Part shown: positions 7,495 through 15,689 of the stretch, in pieces | Position numbering within the stretch: position 1 is the stretch's first letter | Layout: every line of letters starts with the position of its first letter | Source: Actinomycetes bacterium | Lineage (GTDB): Bacteria; Actinomycetota; Acidimicrobiia; Acidimicrobiales; RAAP-2 | Length of the DNA: 24,711 bases | NCBI GenBank assembly: GCA_021781315.1 | Contig: JAJXXB010000276.1 | Span: 1 to 24,711, forward strand | Direction: 5' to 3' | The notes under the pieces: generated by a model | What the model was told of the DNA's origin: nothing | Database searches by the model: none | The model's input: only the letters and a program-made list of their open reading frames with translations | Position numbers and translations under genes: made by a program

Positions 7495-8304
7495 GTGACA
7501 CAGTCCACCCACGACGAGATCCGCAGCGCGGTGCGCGAGACCTACGGCCAGATCGCCCTCAGCGAGAGCGACGGGTGCTCGTCGTCGTCGTGCTGCGGCG
7601 GCGGCGGCCCGGTGTCGGTCGCCTCGATCCAGCTCGGCTACTCCGAACAGGACGTGTCGTCGGTGCCCGAGGGCGCCGACCTCGGCCTGGGCTGTGGCAA
7701 CCCCGGCGCCATCGCCGCGCTCGCGGCGGGCGAGACGGTGCTCGACCTGGGCAGCGGGGCCGGCTTCGACGCGTTCCTCGCCGCGGCGGCGGTCGGCGAG
7801 ACGGGTCGCGTGATCGGTGTCGACATGACCCCGAGCATGGTGAGCAAGGCGCGGGCCAACGCCGACAAGGGCGGCTACGCGAACGTCGAGTTCCGCCTCG
7901 GTGAGATCGAGCGCCTACCCGTCGCCGACGGCGTCGTCGACGTGATCATCTCGAACTGCGTGATCAACCTCTCGCCCGACAAGCCGTCGGTCTTTCGCGA
8001 GTCGTTCCGAGTCCTGCGCGACGGTGGCCGCCTCGCCGTCTCCGACGTGGTCGCCTCGGTCGAACTGCCCGAGGACGTGCGCGGCGACCTCGCCCTCTAC
8101 AGCGGGTGCGTCGCCGGCGCGTCGCTCGTCACCGAGCTCGAGGAGATGATGGCCGCGGCCGGTTTCGTGGACATCCGTTTCGCGCCCAAGGACGAGAGCA
8201 AGGCCTTCATCGAGCAGTGGGCGCCCGGGCGCCAGATCACCGACTACGTGGTGTCGGCCACGATCGAGGCGGTCAAGCCGCGACCAGCGCCCATGTCCCA
8301 CTGA
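7495..8304 (+). CDS. arsM: arsenite S-adenosylmethionine methyltransferase
   Basis: 269 residues. ArsM methylates As(III) to mono-, di- and trimethylarsenicals using SAM, usually with glutathione or thioredoxin as reductant; in an inositol-making actinobacterium mycothiol is a possible substitute (inference). SAM-binding motif I is DLGSGAGFD (84-92) and motif II is GVDMTPSM. The conserved As-binding cysteines are recognisable as C67 (GLGCGNP), C155 (SNCVINL) and C205 (SGCVAGAS). A Cys-rich N-terminal stretch (C28, C33, C34) corresponds to the region carrying the fourth conserved Cys. The GTG at 7495 follows an AGGAGA site. The gene is divergent from arsR and no ArsB/Acr3 efflux gene is nearby, so detoxification here seems to rely on methylation. 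Confidence 0.94.
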   Translation: MTQSTHDEIRSAVRETYGQIALSESDGCSSSSCCGGGGPVSVASIQLGYSEQDVSSVPEGADLGLGCGNPGAIAALAAGETVLDLGSGAGFDAFLAAAAVGETGRVIGVDMTPSMVSKARANADKGGYANVEFRLGEIERLPVADGVVDVIISNCVINLSPDKPSVFRESFRVLRDGGRLAVSDVVASVELPEDVRGDLALYSGCVAGASLVTELEEMMAAAGFVDIRFAPKDESKAFIEQWAPGRQITDYVVSATIEAVKPRPAPMSH

Positions 8305-8309
8305 GGATT

Positions 8310-8337
8310 TTGATTGGCGCCTCCGTGGTGTTAGGCA
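8310..8337 (+). promoter_or_regulatory. possible promoter of the fibronectin-III gene
   Basis: TTGATT (8310-8315) and TAGGCA (8332-8337) are separated by 16 bp in the 61-bp gap after arsM. An ACAGGAG ribosome-binding site lies before the ATG at 8366. The match is moderate, and read-through from arsM is also possible. Confidence 0.4.
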
Positions 8338-8365
8338 TGGGGTAGGGGCAGACAGGAGTCTGACT

Positions 8366-9082
8366 ATGTCCACCTCATTCTGGAGGCGTCCCGCGGTCCT
8401 CATCACGGCGGTGATTCTCATCATCGGACTGATCGTCGTGGGTGTCGCCACGCGCTCGACGAACTCGGCGCCCTCGGCGCCGCAGTCGGTGCACGTGGTT
8501 GCCGGCGACGCGCTCGTGACGGTCAGCTGGTCGCCGCCGGCCAAGGACGGCGGCAGCGCTGTCACTCACTACCGCGCGAGCGCGAACCCGGGTGGCAAGT
8601 GGTGCACCGCGAGCACGACGAGTTGCACCATCACCGGTCTCACCAACGGCACCGCGTACGTGATCAGCGTGACGGCGATCAACACCGTGGGCACGAGCGT
8701 CGCGGCCACGTCGAGTTCGGTGACGCCGCGCTACGCGGCCTGCGCCAACTTCTCCAACCTGCCCTCTCGGGCCATTTCGCCACAGGTCCTCTCGACCCTC
8801 ACGGCGTACTACACCGCTAAGCACCTCGGGCCGATCTCCATCGTGGGCAATCGCGAGATGATCCTTACGGTGGCGAGCCAGACGATCGGCGTGCACCACT
8901 GCTCCAACGTCGACGGTTCGGTGGCGAGCTACACCGGCATGGTGCCGGCGGACGCGACCGCCGCGGTCGAGGTCGAGGTGCGCCACCTGGCCTATCCCGT
9001 CACCGGCGGGTCGATTAGCTTCGTGACCCTCGCCCAGACGGCCGCCGGTTGGAAGGTCGTGAACGAAGGGACCGGTCCGTAG
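8366..9082 (+). CDS. membrane-anchored protein with one fibronectin type III domain
   Basis: 238 residues. One hydrophobic helix near the N-terminus (about 10-28) after RR suggests an N-in membrane anchor or uncleaved signal with the rest outside the cell. A fibronectin type III domain (about 36-121) shows SAPSAPQSVHV, VSWSPPAKDGGSAVTHYR and the GLTNGTAYVISVTAINTVG signature. C80 and C87 could form a disulfide within it. The C-terminal part (about 122-238) has C126 and C179 and no family I recognise. Its end, with VSIxF-like and AAGWKVVNEGTGP segments, looks like a small alpha/beta fold. The TAG stop abuts the TAA of the convergent dehydrogenase gene. Function unknown. Confidence 0.8.
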   Translation: MSTSFWRRPAVLITAVILIIGLIVVGVATRSTNSAPSAPQSVHVVAGDALVTVSWSPPAKDGGSAVTHYRASANPGGKWCTASTTSCTITGLTNGTAYVISVTAINTVGTSVAATSSSVTPRYAACANFSNLPSRAISPQVLSTLTAYYTAKHLGPISIVGNREMILTVASQTIGVHHCSNVDGSVASYTGMVPADATAAVEVEVRHLAYPVTGGSISFVTLAQTAAGWKVVNEGTGP

Positions 9083-9859
9083 TTATTTGGGCTGCATGCG
9101 GATACCGGCGTCGATGCGCACCGACTCGGCGTTCATGTAGCTGTTGGCCAGGAGCTCGACCGCGAGCGAGGCGAACTCGCTCGCGTGTCCGAGCCTCTTG
9201 GGGAAGAGGACGCCGGCGCCGAGGCGCGCCTTGAACTCCTCGGAGGCCTCGCCGGTGCCGTAGATCGGGGTGTCGATCAGGCCGGGCAGGATGCAGTTGG
9301 CCCGCACGCCGATCGCCGCGAGGTCGCGCGCGAGCGGCAGCGTGAGCCCCACCACGCCGCCCTTGGACGAGGAGTAGGCCACCTGGCCGATCTGACCGTC
9401 CTCGGCGGCGACCGAGGCGGTGTTGACGATGGCCCCGCGCAGGCCGTCGGGGTCGGGCTCGTTGTGGCTCATGGCGGTGGCCGCGAGGCGACAGACGTTG
9501 AAGGTGCCGATCAGGTTGATCTCGATGACCTTGCGGTAGATGTCGAGGTCGTGGGCGCTCGCGTACTCGCCGTCCTTGCCGATGGTGCGCGTCGCCCAGC
9601 CGATCCCGGCGCAGTTCACGACGCTCCACAGCGGGGCCATGGTCTTCGCCGCCTCGATGGCCGCGATGACCTGCTCGGTGTTGGTCACGTCGCAGTGGAC
9701 GTAGGTGCCGCCGATCTCGCTCGCCACGGCCAGTCCCTTGTCGTCGGACAGGTCCGCCACGACGACCTGTACGCCGCGCGCGGCGAGCGCGCGTGCCGTC
9801 GCCTCACCCAGGCCGGAGGCGCCCCCGGTGACGATTGCTGAGGTCTTGGTCAACTCCAT
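9083..9859 (-). CDS. short-chain dehydrogenase/reductase, 3-hydroxyacyl-CoA dehydrogenase type II-like
   Basis: 258 residues, a classical SDR. The cofactor motif is TGGASGLG (11-18), with NCAGIG (82-87), N115, S149, and the catalytic Y162/K166 in AYSSSK. An Asp at the end of strand 2 (VVADLSDD) favours NAD(H). The context [24 protein letters not shown] resembles the HSD10/type II 3-hydroxyacyl-CoA dehydrogenase branch, so a role in acyl-CoA or branched-chain degradation is plausible but not proven. The ATG at 9859 was preferred to one 30 bp upstream because AAAGGAG lies just before it. Confidence 0.9.
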   Translation of the reverse strand: MELTKTSAIVTGGASGLGEATARALAARGVQVVVADLSDDKGLAVASEIGGTYVHCDVTNTEQVIAAIEAAKTMAPLWSVVNCAGIGWATRTIGKDGEYASAHDLDIYRKVIEINLIGTFNVCRLAATAMSHNEPDPDGLRGAIVNTASVAAEDGQIGQVAYSSSKGGVVGLTLPLARDLAAIGVRANCILPGLIDTPIYGTGEASEEFKARLGAGVLFPKRLGHASEFASLAVELLANSYMNAESVRIDAGIRMQPK

Positions 9860-9907
9860 GTCGCTCTCCTTTGTCGCCCGTTCGGGCACCTTCGAGTCAA
9901 GCAGAGT

Positions 9908-9935
9908 TTGGCGACGGGTCGCGTCGCCCTAGCGT
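9908..9935 (+). promoter_or_regulatory. rlmN promoter, leaderless type
   Basis: TTGGCG (9908-9913) and TAGCGT (9930-9935) are 16 bp apart. The GTG start of rlmN lies six bases after the -10 box, about where transcription would begin. No ribosome-binding site is present. Confidence 0.6.
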
Positions 9936-9941
9936 GGATGC

Positions 9942-11012
9942 GTGGGATCGCTCTACGAGCTGACGCGAGAGGAACTGGCGGCGAGCCTGGCGGGTGAGCC
10001 GCGATTTCGCGCCGACCAACTCTGGCGCGGACTGTGGCGCGAGGACCGCCTCGTCGGCGAGGTGACGACGCTGCCCGCGGCGCTTCGCGAACGCCTGGCC
10101 AGCGAGCACCCGTCGTCACTCACGGCGATCAACGAGGTCGTCAGCGACGGCGGGGCCACCACGAAGTGGGTCTTCGCGCTGCACGATGGCGCCACGATCG
10201 AGACCGTCCTCATGGCCTACGAGGACCGCGTGACCGTGTGCGTCTCCTCCCAGGCGGGATGCGCCATGGGGTGCAGCTTCTGCGCGACGGGCCAGGCGGG
10301 ATTCACCCGCCAGCTCAGCGTGGGCGAGGTGATCGAGCAGGTGGTCCTGGCCGCGCGCGCCGGCGCGCCGCGGCGGCTCTCCAACGTGGTCTTCATGGGA
10401 ATGGGTGAGCCGCTCGCCAACTACGACGTGACCGTCGGGGTCCTGCGGCGACTCCACGAGGAGCGCCAGATGAGTGCGCGCCACCTCACGGTCTCGACCG
10501 TCGGTGTGGCGCCGGCGATCGAGCGGTTGGCGGGCGAGGGCCTGCCCCTGACGCTCGCGGTCAGTCTGCACTCGGCCAACGACGAGGTGCGAAACGACCT
10601 CGCGCCGATCAATCGCCGCTACGACCTCGCGCGCCTGGCCGCGGCCTGTACGCGCTGGATCGAGGTGACGGGTCGGCGACTGAGCTTCGAGTGGGCCCTC
10701 ATCGACGGGGTGAACGACACCGAGCGCGCCCTCGACGAGCTCGCCGCCTACGCGCGGCCCCTGGGCGCGCACGTCAACCTGATCCCGCTCAACCCCACCC
10801 CGGGCTATCTCGTGCGCGGGTCTACGCCGCAGCGAGTCCGCGCCTTTCGCGACGGTCTGATCGCGCGCGGGCTGAACGCCACCGTGCGCAACACCCGGGG
10901 ACGTTCGATCGACGCGGCCTGCGGTCAGCTCGCGAGCGTCACGCGCGGCAAGCCGGGCCTGCGTCGCGACGGCTCGACGACGACGGTCGCGTTGCGCAAC
11001 AAGCCTCTCTAG
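9942..11012 (+). CDS. rlmN: dual-specificity 23S rRNA/tRNA C2-adenine methyltransferase RlmN
   Basis: 356 residues. This radical-SAM enzyme methylates C2 of A2503 in 23S rRNA and A37 in some tRNAs. The cluster motif CAMGCSFC gives C107, C111 and C114. The two mechanistic cysteines have counterparts at C100 (seven residues before the cluster, as in E. coli) and C327 (SIDAACGQLA). FMGMGEPLANYD and LAVSLHSAND are family hallmarks. The start is a GTG with a TAGCGT box six bases upstream. The stop overlaps that of the convergent MFS gene in CTAG, which reads as TAG on both strands. Confidence 0.96.
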   Translation: MGSLYELTREELAASLAGEPRFRADQLWRGLWREDRLVGEVTTLPAALRERLASEHPSSLTAINEVVSDGGATTKWVFALHDGATIETVLMAYEDRVTVCVSSQAGCAMGCSFCATGQAGFTRQLSVGEVIEQVVLAARAGAPRRLSNVVFMGMGEPLANYDVTVGVLRRLHEERQMSARHLTVSTVGVAPAIERLAGEGLPLTLAVSLHSANDEVRNDLAPINRRYDLARLAAACTRWIEVTGRRLSFEWALIDGVNDTERALDELAAYARPLGAHVNLIPLNPTPGYLVRGSTPQRVRAFRDGLIARGLNATVRNTRGRSIDAACGQLASVTRGKPGLRRDGSTTTVALRNKPL

Positions 11013-12232
11013 AGCACCTCGTCGCGCCAGAACGCCGGGCGCCAGCGCGCCAGCGCAAAGACGCCGAGGATGCAGGCGATCCCGCCCGAGACGATCGAGA
11101 ACGACGTCGAGGTCAGAGACGCGACCGCGCCCGACTCGAGGTCGCCCAGGCGCGGCCCGCCGGTCACGACGGCCATCTGGATCGCCGAGACGCGACTGCG
11201 GAACTCGTCGGTGATCGCCAGCTGGAGGATCGTGCTGCGCAGCACCGTCGAGATGACGTCCATCGCGCCGGCGAGCGCCAGACAGGCGAGCCCCACCCAC
11301 ACGACGTGCACGAGTCCGAAGACCGCCATGGCGCCGCCCCAGGCCGCGACCGAGAGCACGACGAGTCGACCGCGCCGGCGCACCCGCGCGATCCAGCCGG
11401 TGACGAGGGCCATGACGAGCGCGCCGGCGCCGGGTGCGGCGTAGAGCAGGCCGAGCGTGCGCGGACCCGCGTGATAGATCGTCAGGGCCACCGCGGGAAA
11501 GAGCGCGCGGGGCAGGCCGAAGACCATCGCGTTGAGATCGGCGAGGTAGACGGCCTGGGCGATCGCGTGGCGTCGCACGTAGCTAAAGCCGTCGCGAATC
11601 GCGGCAAGGACCGCGACGCCCGTGTGCTCGGAGCTCGGCGGCAGGCTGCTCATCGCGCGCGTCGCCCCCGCCAGCACGAGGAACGTGGCGGCGTCGGCCC
11701 AGTAGCACGAGGCGAGCGAGACGCTCGCGAGCAGCACCCCGGCGATCGCCGGTCCCACCACGGTGGCCACGTTCATCACGACTTGGTTGATCGAGTAGGT
11801 TGCCACCAGCTCGTCGCCGTCGACGAGGCGCGGGATCGTGGCCTGGCGGATCGGGCCGGCGAATCCCGCGGCGCCGGCCGCGAGCGCGGCGAGGGCGAGC
11901 AGGAGGGGAAAGTGCGCGCGGCTCGCCTGCGCGTTGAGGGCGAGCGCGGCCGAGAAGGCACCGAGGACCAGCGAGCTCACCACGAGCAGGGTCCGCCGGT
12001 TGAGCCGGTCGCCCATCGCGCCGCCCCAGAGCGAGCCCGCGATGAGAAAGGGCAGCTGGATGAGGCTCGCCAGTCCCACCCACAGGCTCGAGTGGGTCTC
12101 CTTGTAGACCTGGTAGGGAACGGCCACCACGGTGAGGCTGCTGCCCATCAGCGAGACCAGTTGACCGCCGACCAGCAGGCGGATGTTGCGGTGACGTCGC
12201 AGCGGGCCCAGGTCGACGAGGAGCCGAGACAC
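11009..12232 (-). CDS. MFS transporter, EntS-like drug/siderophore exporter family
   Basis: 407 residues, very hydrophobic, consistent with about 12 membrane helices. Motif A between helices 2 and 3 reads GGAMGDRLNRR (about 70-80), typical of drug:H+ antiporters. The GFAGPIRQATIPRLVDGDELVATYSINQV segment resembles the MFS_3/EntS group, which includes the enterobactin exporter and macrolide-type exporters. The substrate cannot be read from the sequence, and no siderophore or antibiotic genes are near. The start GTG at 12232 follows a GAGGGGG site. It is divergent from the dehydrogenase operon, with 54 bp between the start codons. Confidence 0.88.
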   Translation of the reverse strand: MSRLLVDLGPLRRHRNIRLLVGGQLVSLMGSSLTVVAVPYQVYKETHSSLWVGLASLIQLPFLIAGSLWGGAMGDRLNRRTLLVVSSLVLGAFSAALALNAQASRAHFPLLLALAALAAGAAGFAGPIRQATIPRLVDGDELVATYSINQVVMNVATVVGPAIAGVLLASVSLASCYWADAATFLVLAGATRAMSSLPPSSEHTGVAVLAAIRDGFSYVRRHAIAQAVYLADLNAMVFGLPRALFPAVALTIYHAGPRTLGLLYAAPGAGALVMALVTGWIARVRRRGRLVVLSVAAWGGAMAVFGLVHVVWVGLACLALAGAMDVISTVLRSTILQLAITDEFRSRVSAIQMAVVTGGPRLGDLESGAVASLTSTSFSIVSGGIACILGVFALARWRPAFWRDEVL

Positions 12233-12246
12233 CCCCTCATGGTACG

Positions 12247-12276
12247 GGGATAGTGTGGCGATGGAGTTTTACCCAA
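12247..12276 (-). promoter_or_regulatory. possible MFS gene promoter
   Basis: On the minus strand TTGGGT (12276-12271) and TATCCC (12252-12247) are 18 bp apart. They lie in the 54-bp gap shared with the divergent pdhA operon, whose own TAGTGT -10 candidate (12251-12256) overlaps it. The two transcripts may therefore compete. Confidence 0.35.
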
Positions 12277-12290
12277 GGGAGGGTGAATGA
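12261..12290 (+). CDS. putative 9-codon upstream ORF coupled to pdhA
   Basis: A short frame, MEFYPREGE, starts at ATG 12261, four bases after a TAGTGT box (12251-12256). It ends in a TGA that overlaps the pdhA ATG as ATGA. The pdhA ribosome-binding site (AAGGGAGGG) lies inside it. The overlap is the same as at the next two gene junctions of this operon. Whether it is translated is unknown, and a chance frame this short is quite possible. Confidence 0.3.
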   Translation: MEFYPREGE

Positions 12291-13354
12291 TCGGCGAAGA
12301 ACTGATTCAACTCCTGACGCCCGAGGGCCAGCGCGTGTCGCACCCCGAGTACGAGAGCTCTCTCGGCGGCGACGAGGTGTTCTCCTTCTACCGCGACATG
12401 GTGATCATCCGGCGACTGTGCAACGAGGCGACCTCGTTGCAGCGCCAGGGCCAGCTCGCACTCTGGGCGCCGCTGCAGGGTCAAGAGGCCGCCCAGATCG
12501 GCGCGGGCCGCGCGTTGCAGCCGATGGACTTCACGTTCCCCTCGTACCGCGAGCACGGCATCGCCTGGACGCGCGGCGTGCCGCCGGCGGACATGCTGCG
12601 GATCTTTCGCGCGACCACGACCGGGGGCTGGGACCCCCAGAAGTACCGCCACTCGGTGCCCACCGTCGTCCTGGGCAACCAGGCCCTGCACGCCGTGGGA
12701 TACGCCATGGGAGTCCAGCGCGACGGCGCGGAGGAGGCGGTCATGACCTTCTTCGGCGACGGCGCCTCGAGCCAGGGCGACGTGCTCGAGTCCTTCGTCT
12801 GGGCGGCGTCGTTCAACGCGCCCATCGTCTTCATCTTGCAGAACAACCAGTGGGCGATCTCCGAGCCCAGCTCACTGCAGGCCAAGATCCCCCTCTATCA
12901 CCGTGCGCACGGCTTCGGATTTCCCGGCTTTCGCGTCGACGGCAACGACGTGCTGGCGATGTACGAGGTCACCAAGCGCGCCCTCGACAACGCGCGCGCC
13001 GGCGGCGGTCCGACTCTCATCGAGGCCTACACCTATCGCATGGGCGCGCACACGACCTCCGATGACCCGACGCGCTATCGCATCGACGCCGAGGTCGAGA
13101 TGTGGAAGCACCGCGACCCGGTCGAGCGCACCAAGGCGCTGCTCGCGCGCGAGTACAAGGTGAAGAAGGCCGCCTTCGACGAGGTGGCGGCCGAGGCCGA
13201 GGCGCTCGCGCTGCAGCTGAGAGAGGACGTGCTGGCGATGGACGCACCCGATCCGATCACGATGTTCGACGACGTCTACGCTGACGCCCACCCGCTCGTC
13301 GACGAGGGACGGCGCGAGATGATCGAGCTCGGCGTCAGCGTAGGTCCGCGATGA
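12287..13354 (+). CDS. pdhA: 2-oxoacid (pyruvate or branched-chain) dehydrogenase E1 component, alpha subunit
   Basis: 355 residues, the usual length. E1-alpha carries thiamine diphosphate and decarboxylates the 2-oxoacid. The ThDP motif GDG (157-159) to NN (186-187) is intact, with FFGDGASSQGDVLES, QNNQWAIS and the loop YRMGAHTTSDDPTRYR. The ATG follows AAGGGAGGG and overlaps the stop of a short upstream ORF. The stop overlaps the E1-beta ATG. Heterotetrameric E1 with a separate alpha and beta occurs in both pyruvate and branched-chain complexes. In actinobacteria such operons are often branched-chain (BkdABC), so the substrate is left open. Confidence 0.93.
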   Translation: MIGEELIQLLTPEGQRVSHPEYESSLGGDEVFSFYRDMVIIRRLCNEATSLQRQGQLALWAPLQGQEAAQIGAGRALQPMDFTFPSYREHGIAWTRGVPPADMLRIFRATTTGGWDPQKYRHSVPTVVLGNQALHAVGYAMGVQRDGAEEAVMTFFGDGASSQGDVLESFVWAASFNAPIVFILQNNQWAISEPSSLQAKIPLYHRAHGFGFPGFRVDGNDVLAMYEVTKRALDNARAGGGPTLIEAYTYRMGAHTTSDDPTRYRIDAEVEMWKHRDPVERTKALLAREYKVKKAAFDEVAAEAEALALQLREDVLAMDAPDPITMFDDVYADAHPLVDEGRREMIELGVSVGPR

Positions 13355-14334
13355 CCACGACCACGATGACCATGGCCAAGGCCCTCAATGAGGGGCTGCG
13401 CCGCGCGATGGAAAAGGACCGCCGGGTCCTCTTGATGGGTGAGGACATCGGCAAGCTCGGCGGGGTGTTTCGCATCACCGACGGCCTGCAGAAGGACTTC
13501 GGTGAGGACCGCGTGATCGACGCGCCGCTCGCCGAGTCGGCGATCGTGGGCACCGCGGTGGGCCTCGCGGTGCGCGGCTATCGCACCGTCGTCGAGATCC
13601 AGTTCGACGGCTTCGTCTACCCCGCCTTCGACCAGATCGTCTCCCAGGTCGCCAAGCTGCACAAGCGCACCGACGGCGTCTACACGATGGGCCTCGTGAT
13701 CCGCCTGCCCTTCCAGGGCGGCATCGGCGCGATCGAGCACCACTCCGAGAGCCCCGAGGCCTACTTCGTGCACACCGCGGGGCTGCGCGTGGTCGCCTGC
13801 TCGACGCCCAACGACGCCTACTGGATGATCCAGCAGTCGATCGAGCACGACGACCCCGTCATCTTCTGTGAGCCCAAGAGCCGCTACTGGGAAAAGGGCG
13901 AGGTCGACCTCGACAACCCGCCGCGCGGTCTCTTCGAGGCCGAGGTGCGCCGCGAGGGCAGCGACGTGACGGTGGTCGCCTACGGCTCGATGGTCAAGAC
14001 CGCCCTGCGCGCCGCCGAGGCCGCGGCCGGCGAGGGCGTCTCGGTCGAGGTGATCGACGCGCGCTCCCTGTCGCCGCTCGACCTCGCGCCGATGATCTCC
14101 TCGGTGGAGAAGACCGGCCGGCTCGTCGTCGTCCAGGAGGCGACCAAGAGCGCCTCGGTGGGCTCGGAGATCGTCGCCGAGCTGACCGAGCGGTGCTTCT
14201 ACTCGCTGCGCGCGCCGGGGATGCGCGTCAGCGGCTATCACGTGCCGTACCCGCCGTCGCGCATCGAGGAGGCCTTCCGCCCGAGCGTGGACCGGGTCCT
14301 CGACGGGATCGACCGAGTGATGGGATATGCATGA
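13351..14334 (+). CDS. pdhB: 2-oxoacid dehydrogenase E1 component, beta subunit
   Basis: 327 residues. E1-beta forms the alpha2beta2 enzyme and contributes to the ThDP site. Family blocks are LLMGEDIGKLGGVFRITDGL (with the Glu of GED), DAPLAESAIVGTAVGLA, EIQFDGFVYPAFDQIVSQ and the C-terminal VIDARSLSPLD. The ATG at 13351 overlaps the E1-alpha TGA by four bases. In-frame ATGs at 13366 and 13372 are alternatives. The Thr-rich opening is not conserved. Its stop overlaps the E2 start. Confidence 0.94.
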   Translation: MTTTTMTMAKALNEGLRRAMEKDRRVLLMGEDIGKLGGVFRITDGLQKDFGEDRVIDAPLAESAIVGTAVGLAVRGYRTVVEIQFDGFVYPAFDQIVSQVAKLHKRTDGVYTMGLVIRLPFQGGIGAIEHHSESPEAYFVHTAGLRVVACSTPNDAYWMIQQSIEHDDPVIFCEPKSRYWEKGEVDLDNPPRGLFEAEVRREGSDVTVVAYGSMVKTALRAAEAAAGEGVSVEVIDARSLSPLDLAPMISSVEKTGRLVVVQEATKSASVGSEIVAELTERCFYSLRAPGMRVSGYHVPYPPSRIEEAFRPSVDRVLDGIDRVMGYA

Positions 14335-15689
14335 GCGAGCGCGTCTTCTTGTTGCCCGACGTCGGCGAGGGCCTCGTCGAGGCTGACATCGTCGAGTGGA
14401 AGGTCGCGGTCGGCGACGTCGTGTCGCTCAACCAGCCCCTGGTCGACATCGAGACCGCCAAGGCCGTCGTGGAGCTGCCGAGTCCCTACGCCGGCACGGT
14501 GACGATTCTGCACGCCAACGTGGGCGACACCGTCGAGGTGGACCGGCCCCTCATCACCTTCAACGTCGCCGACGCCGAAGGTGACGAGCCCGCTGCCTCG
14601 ACGAACGTCGGGGCCGGCGCGCCGCCCGAGGTCGAGACACCGGAGAAGCGCACGTCGGTGCTGGTGGGATACGGGGTCGCCAACGAGGACGCCACGCCCA
14701 CCCGGCGCCACCGCCGCCAGGGCTCGACGCCGTCCGCTCCACCCGCACCCGCCGCTCCCGCCGCGACTCTTGTTGCGCCAAGCGCGTCACCGCGCTCGAC
14801 GCCGCCCGTGCGCCTCTACGCCAAGCAGCACGGCGTCGACCTGACCCGCGTCGCGGGCACCGGGCGCGACGGCCTGATCACCCGCGCCGACGTTGACGCG
14901 CTCTTGGGCGCCCCGGCGCCGACCGCGGGCGCGCCCGCGACGACCTCGCGCTTCATCGGCCGCGATCTCGAGCCCTGGGACAGCGGCCCGGCCGAGGAGC
15001 GCATCGCCGTCAAGGGCGTGTTGAAGACGATGTCCGAGGCGATGACCCAGAGCGCCTTCAGCGCGCCGCACGCCGTGGTCTGGCTGCGCGTCGACGCGAC
15101 CAAGACGGTCGAGCTTCTCGCCTCGCTGAAGGGCCGACCCAGCCTCGAGGGGATACGCCTCTCACCGCTCACCATCGCCGCGCTCGCCGTGTGCGACGCC
15201 GCACGCACCTATCCGGGCATCAACTCGAGCTTCGACGCCGCCGCGAGCGAAGTCGTCGTGCGTCGCAGCGTGAACCTGGGGATCGCCGCCAACACGCCGC
15301 GCGGGCTGATCGTGCCCAACGTGAAGGCCGCGGACCGCCTCGACCTCGTCGCCATGGCTCAGGCGCTCAACGCCCTGGTGGACCGGGCGCGCGACAACAC
15401 GACGACGCCCGCCGAGATGGCCGGCACCACGCTCACCATCACCAACGTGGGTCCCTTCGGCGTGGACGGCGCGATGCCGATCCTGCCCCCGGGCACCGGG
15501 GCGATCCTCGCGGTCGGCCAGCTGGCGAAGGCCCCGTGGGTCGTCGACGACCAGGTGGTGGTGCGCCACGTGGTCGAGCTGTCGATGTCCTTTGACCACC
15601 GTCAGATCGACGGCGCGCTGGCCTCGCAGTTCATCGCCCACGTGGGCGCGTTCCTCAGCGACCCGGCGCCGCGACTCATCGCGGGCTGA
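14331..15689 (+). CDS. pdhC: 2-oxoacid dehydrogenase E2 component (dihydrolipoyl acyltransferase)
   Basis: 452 residues. One lipoyl domain (about 3-80) has the lipoylated lysine K44 in ETAKAVVE. A Pro/Ala linker leads to a peripheral-subunit-binding domain (about 158-192, RLYAKQHGVDLTRVAGTGRDGLI). A second linker precedes the catalytic domain (about 220-450), with the active-site FDHRQIDG (H423, D427). It passes the acyl group to CoA. The ATG at 14331 overlaps the E1-beta TGA; longer frames upstream belong to another phase. No E3 (lipoamide dehydrogenase) gene follows, so E3 must be encoded elsewhere, as is common. The stop forms TGATCA with that of the convergent bcp. Confidence 0.94.
   Translation: MSERVFLLPDVGEGLVEADIVEWKVAVGDVVSLNQPLVDIETAKAVVELPSPYAGTVTILHANVGDTVEVDRPLITFNVADAEGDEPAASTNVGAGAPPEVETPEKRTSVLVGYGVANEDATPTRRHRRQGSTPSAPPAPAAPAATLVAPSASPRSTPPVRLYAKQHGVDLTRVAGTGRDGLITRADVDALLGAPAPTAGAPATTSRFIGRDLEPWDSGPAEERIAVKGVLKTMSEAMTQSAFSAPHAVVWLRVDATKTVELLASLKGRPSLEGIRLSPLTIAALAVCDAARTYPGINSSFDAAASEVVVRRSVNLGIAANTPRGLIVPNVKAADRLDLVAMAQALNALVDRARDNTTTPAEMAGTTLTITNVGPFGVDGAMPILPPGTGAILAVGQLAKAPWVVDDQVVVRHVVELSMSFDHRQIDGALASQFIAHVGAFLSDPAPRLIAG

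Noticed and set aside
9860..9889. Upstream ATG of the short-chain dehydrogenase
   Set aside because: The ATG at 9859 has an AAAGGAG site at the right distance and places the Rossmann motif at the usual position; the extra ten residues are charged and unlike the family.
10691..12253. 520-codon plus-strand open frame across the end of rlmN and the MFS gene
   Set aside because: No family motif; Arg/Asp/Gly-rich composition; antisense to a well-supported transporter and out of phase with rlmN.
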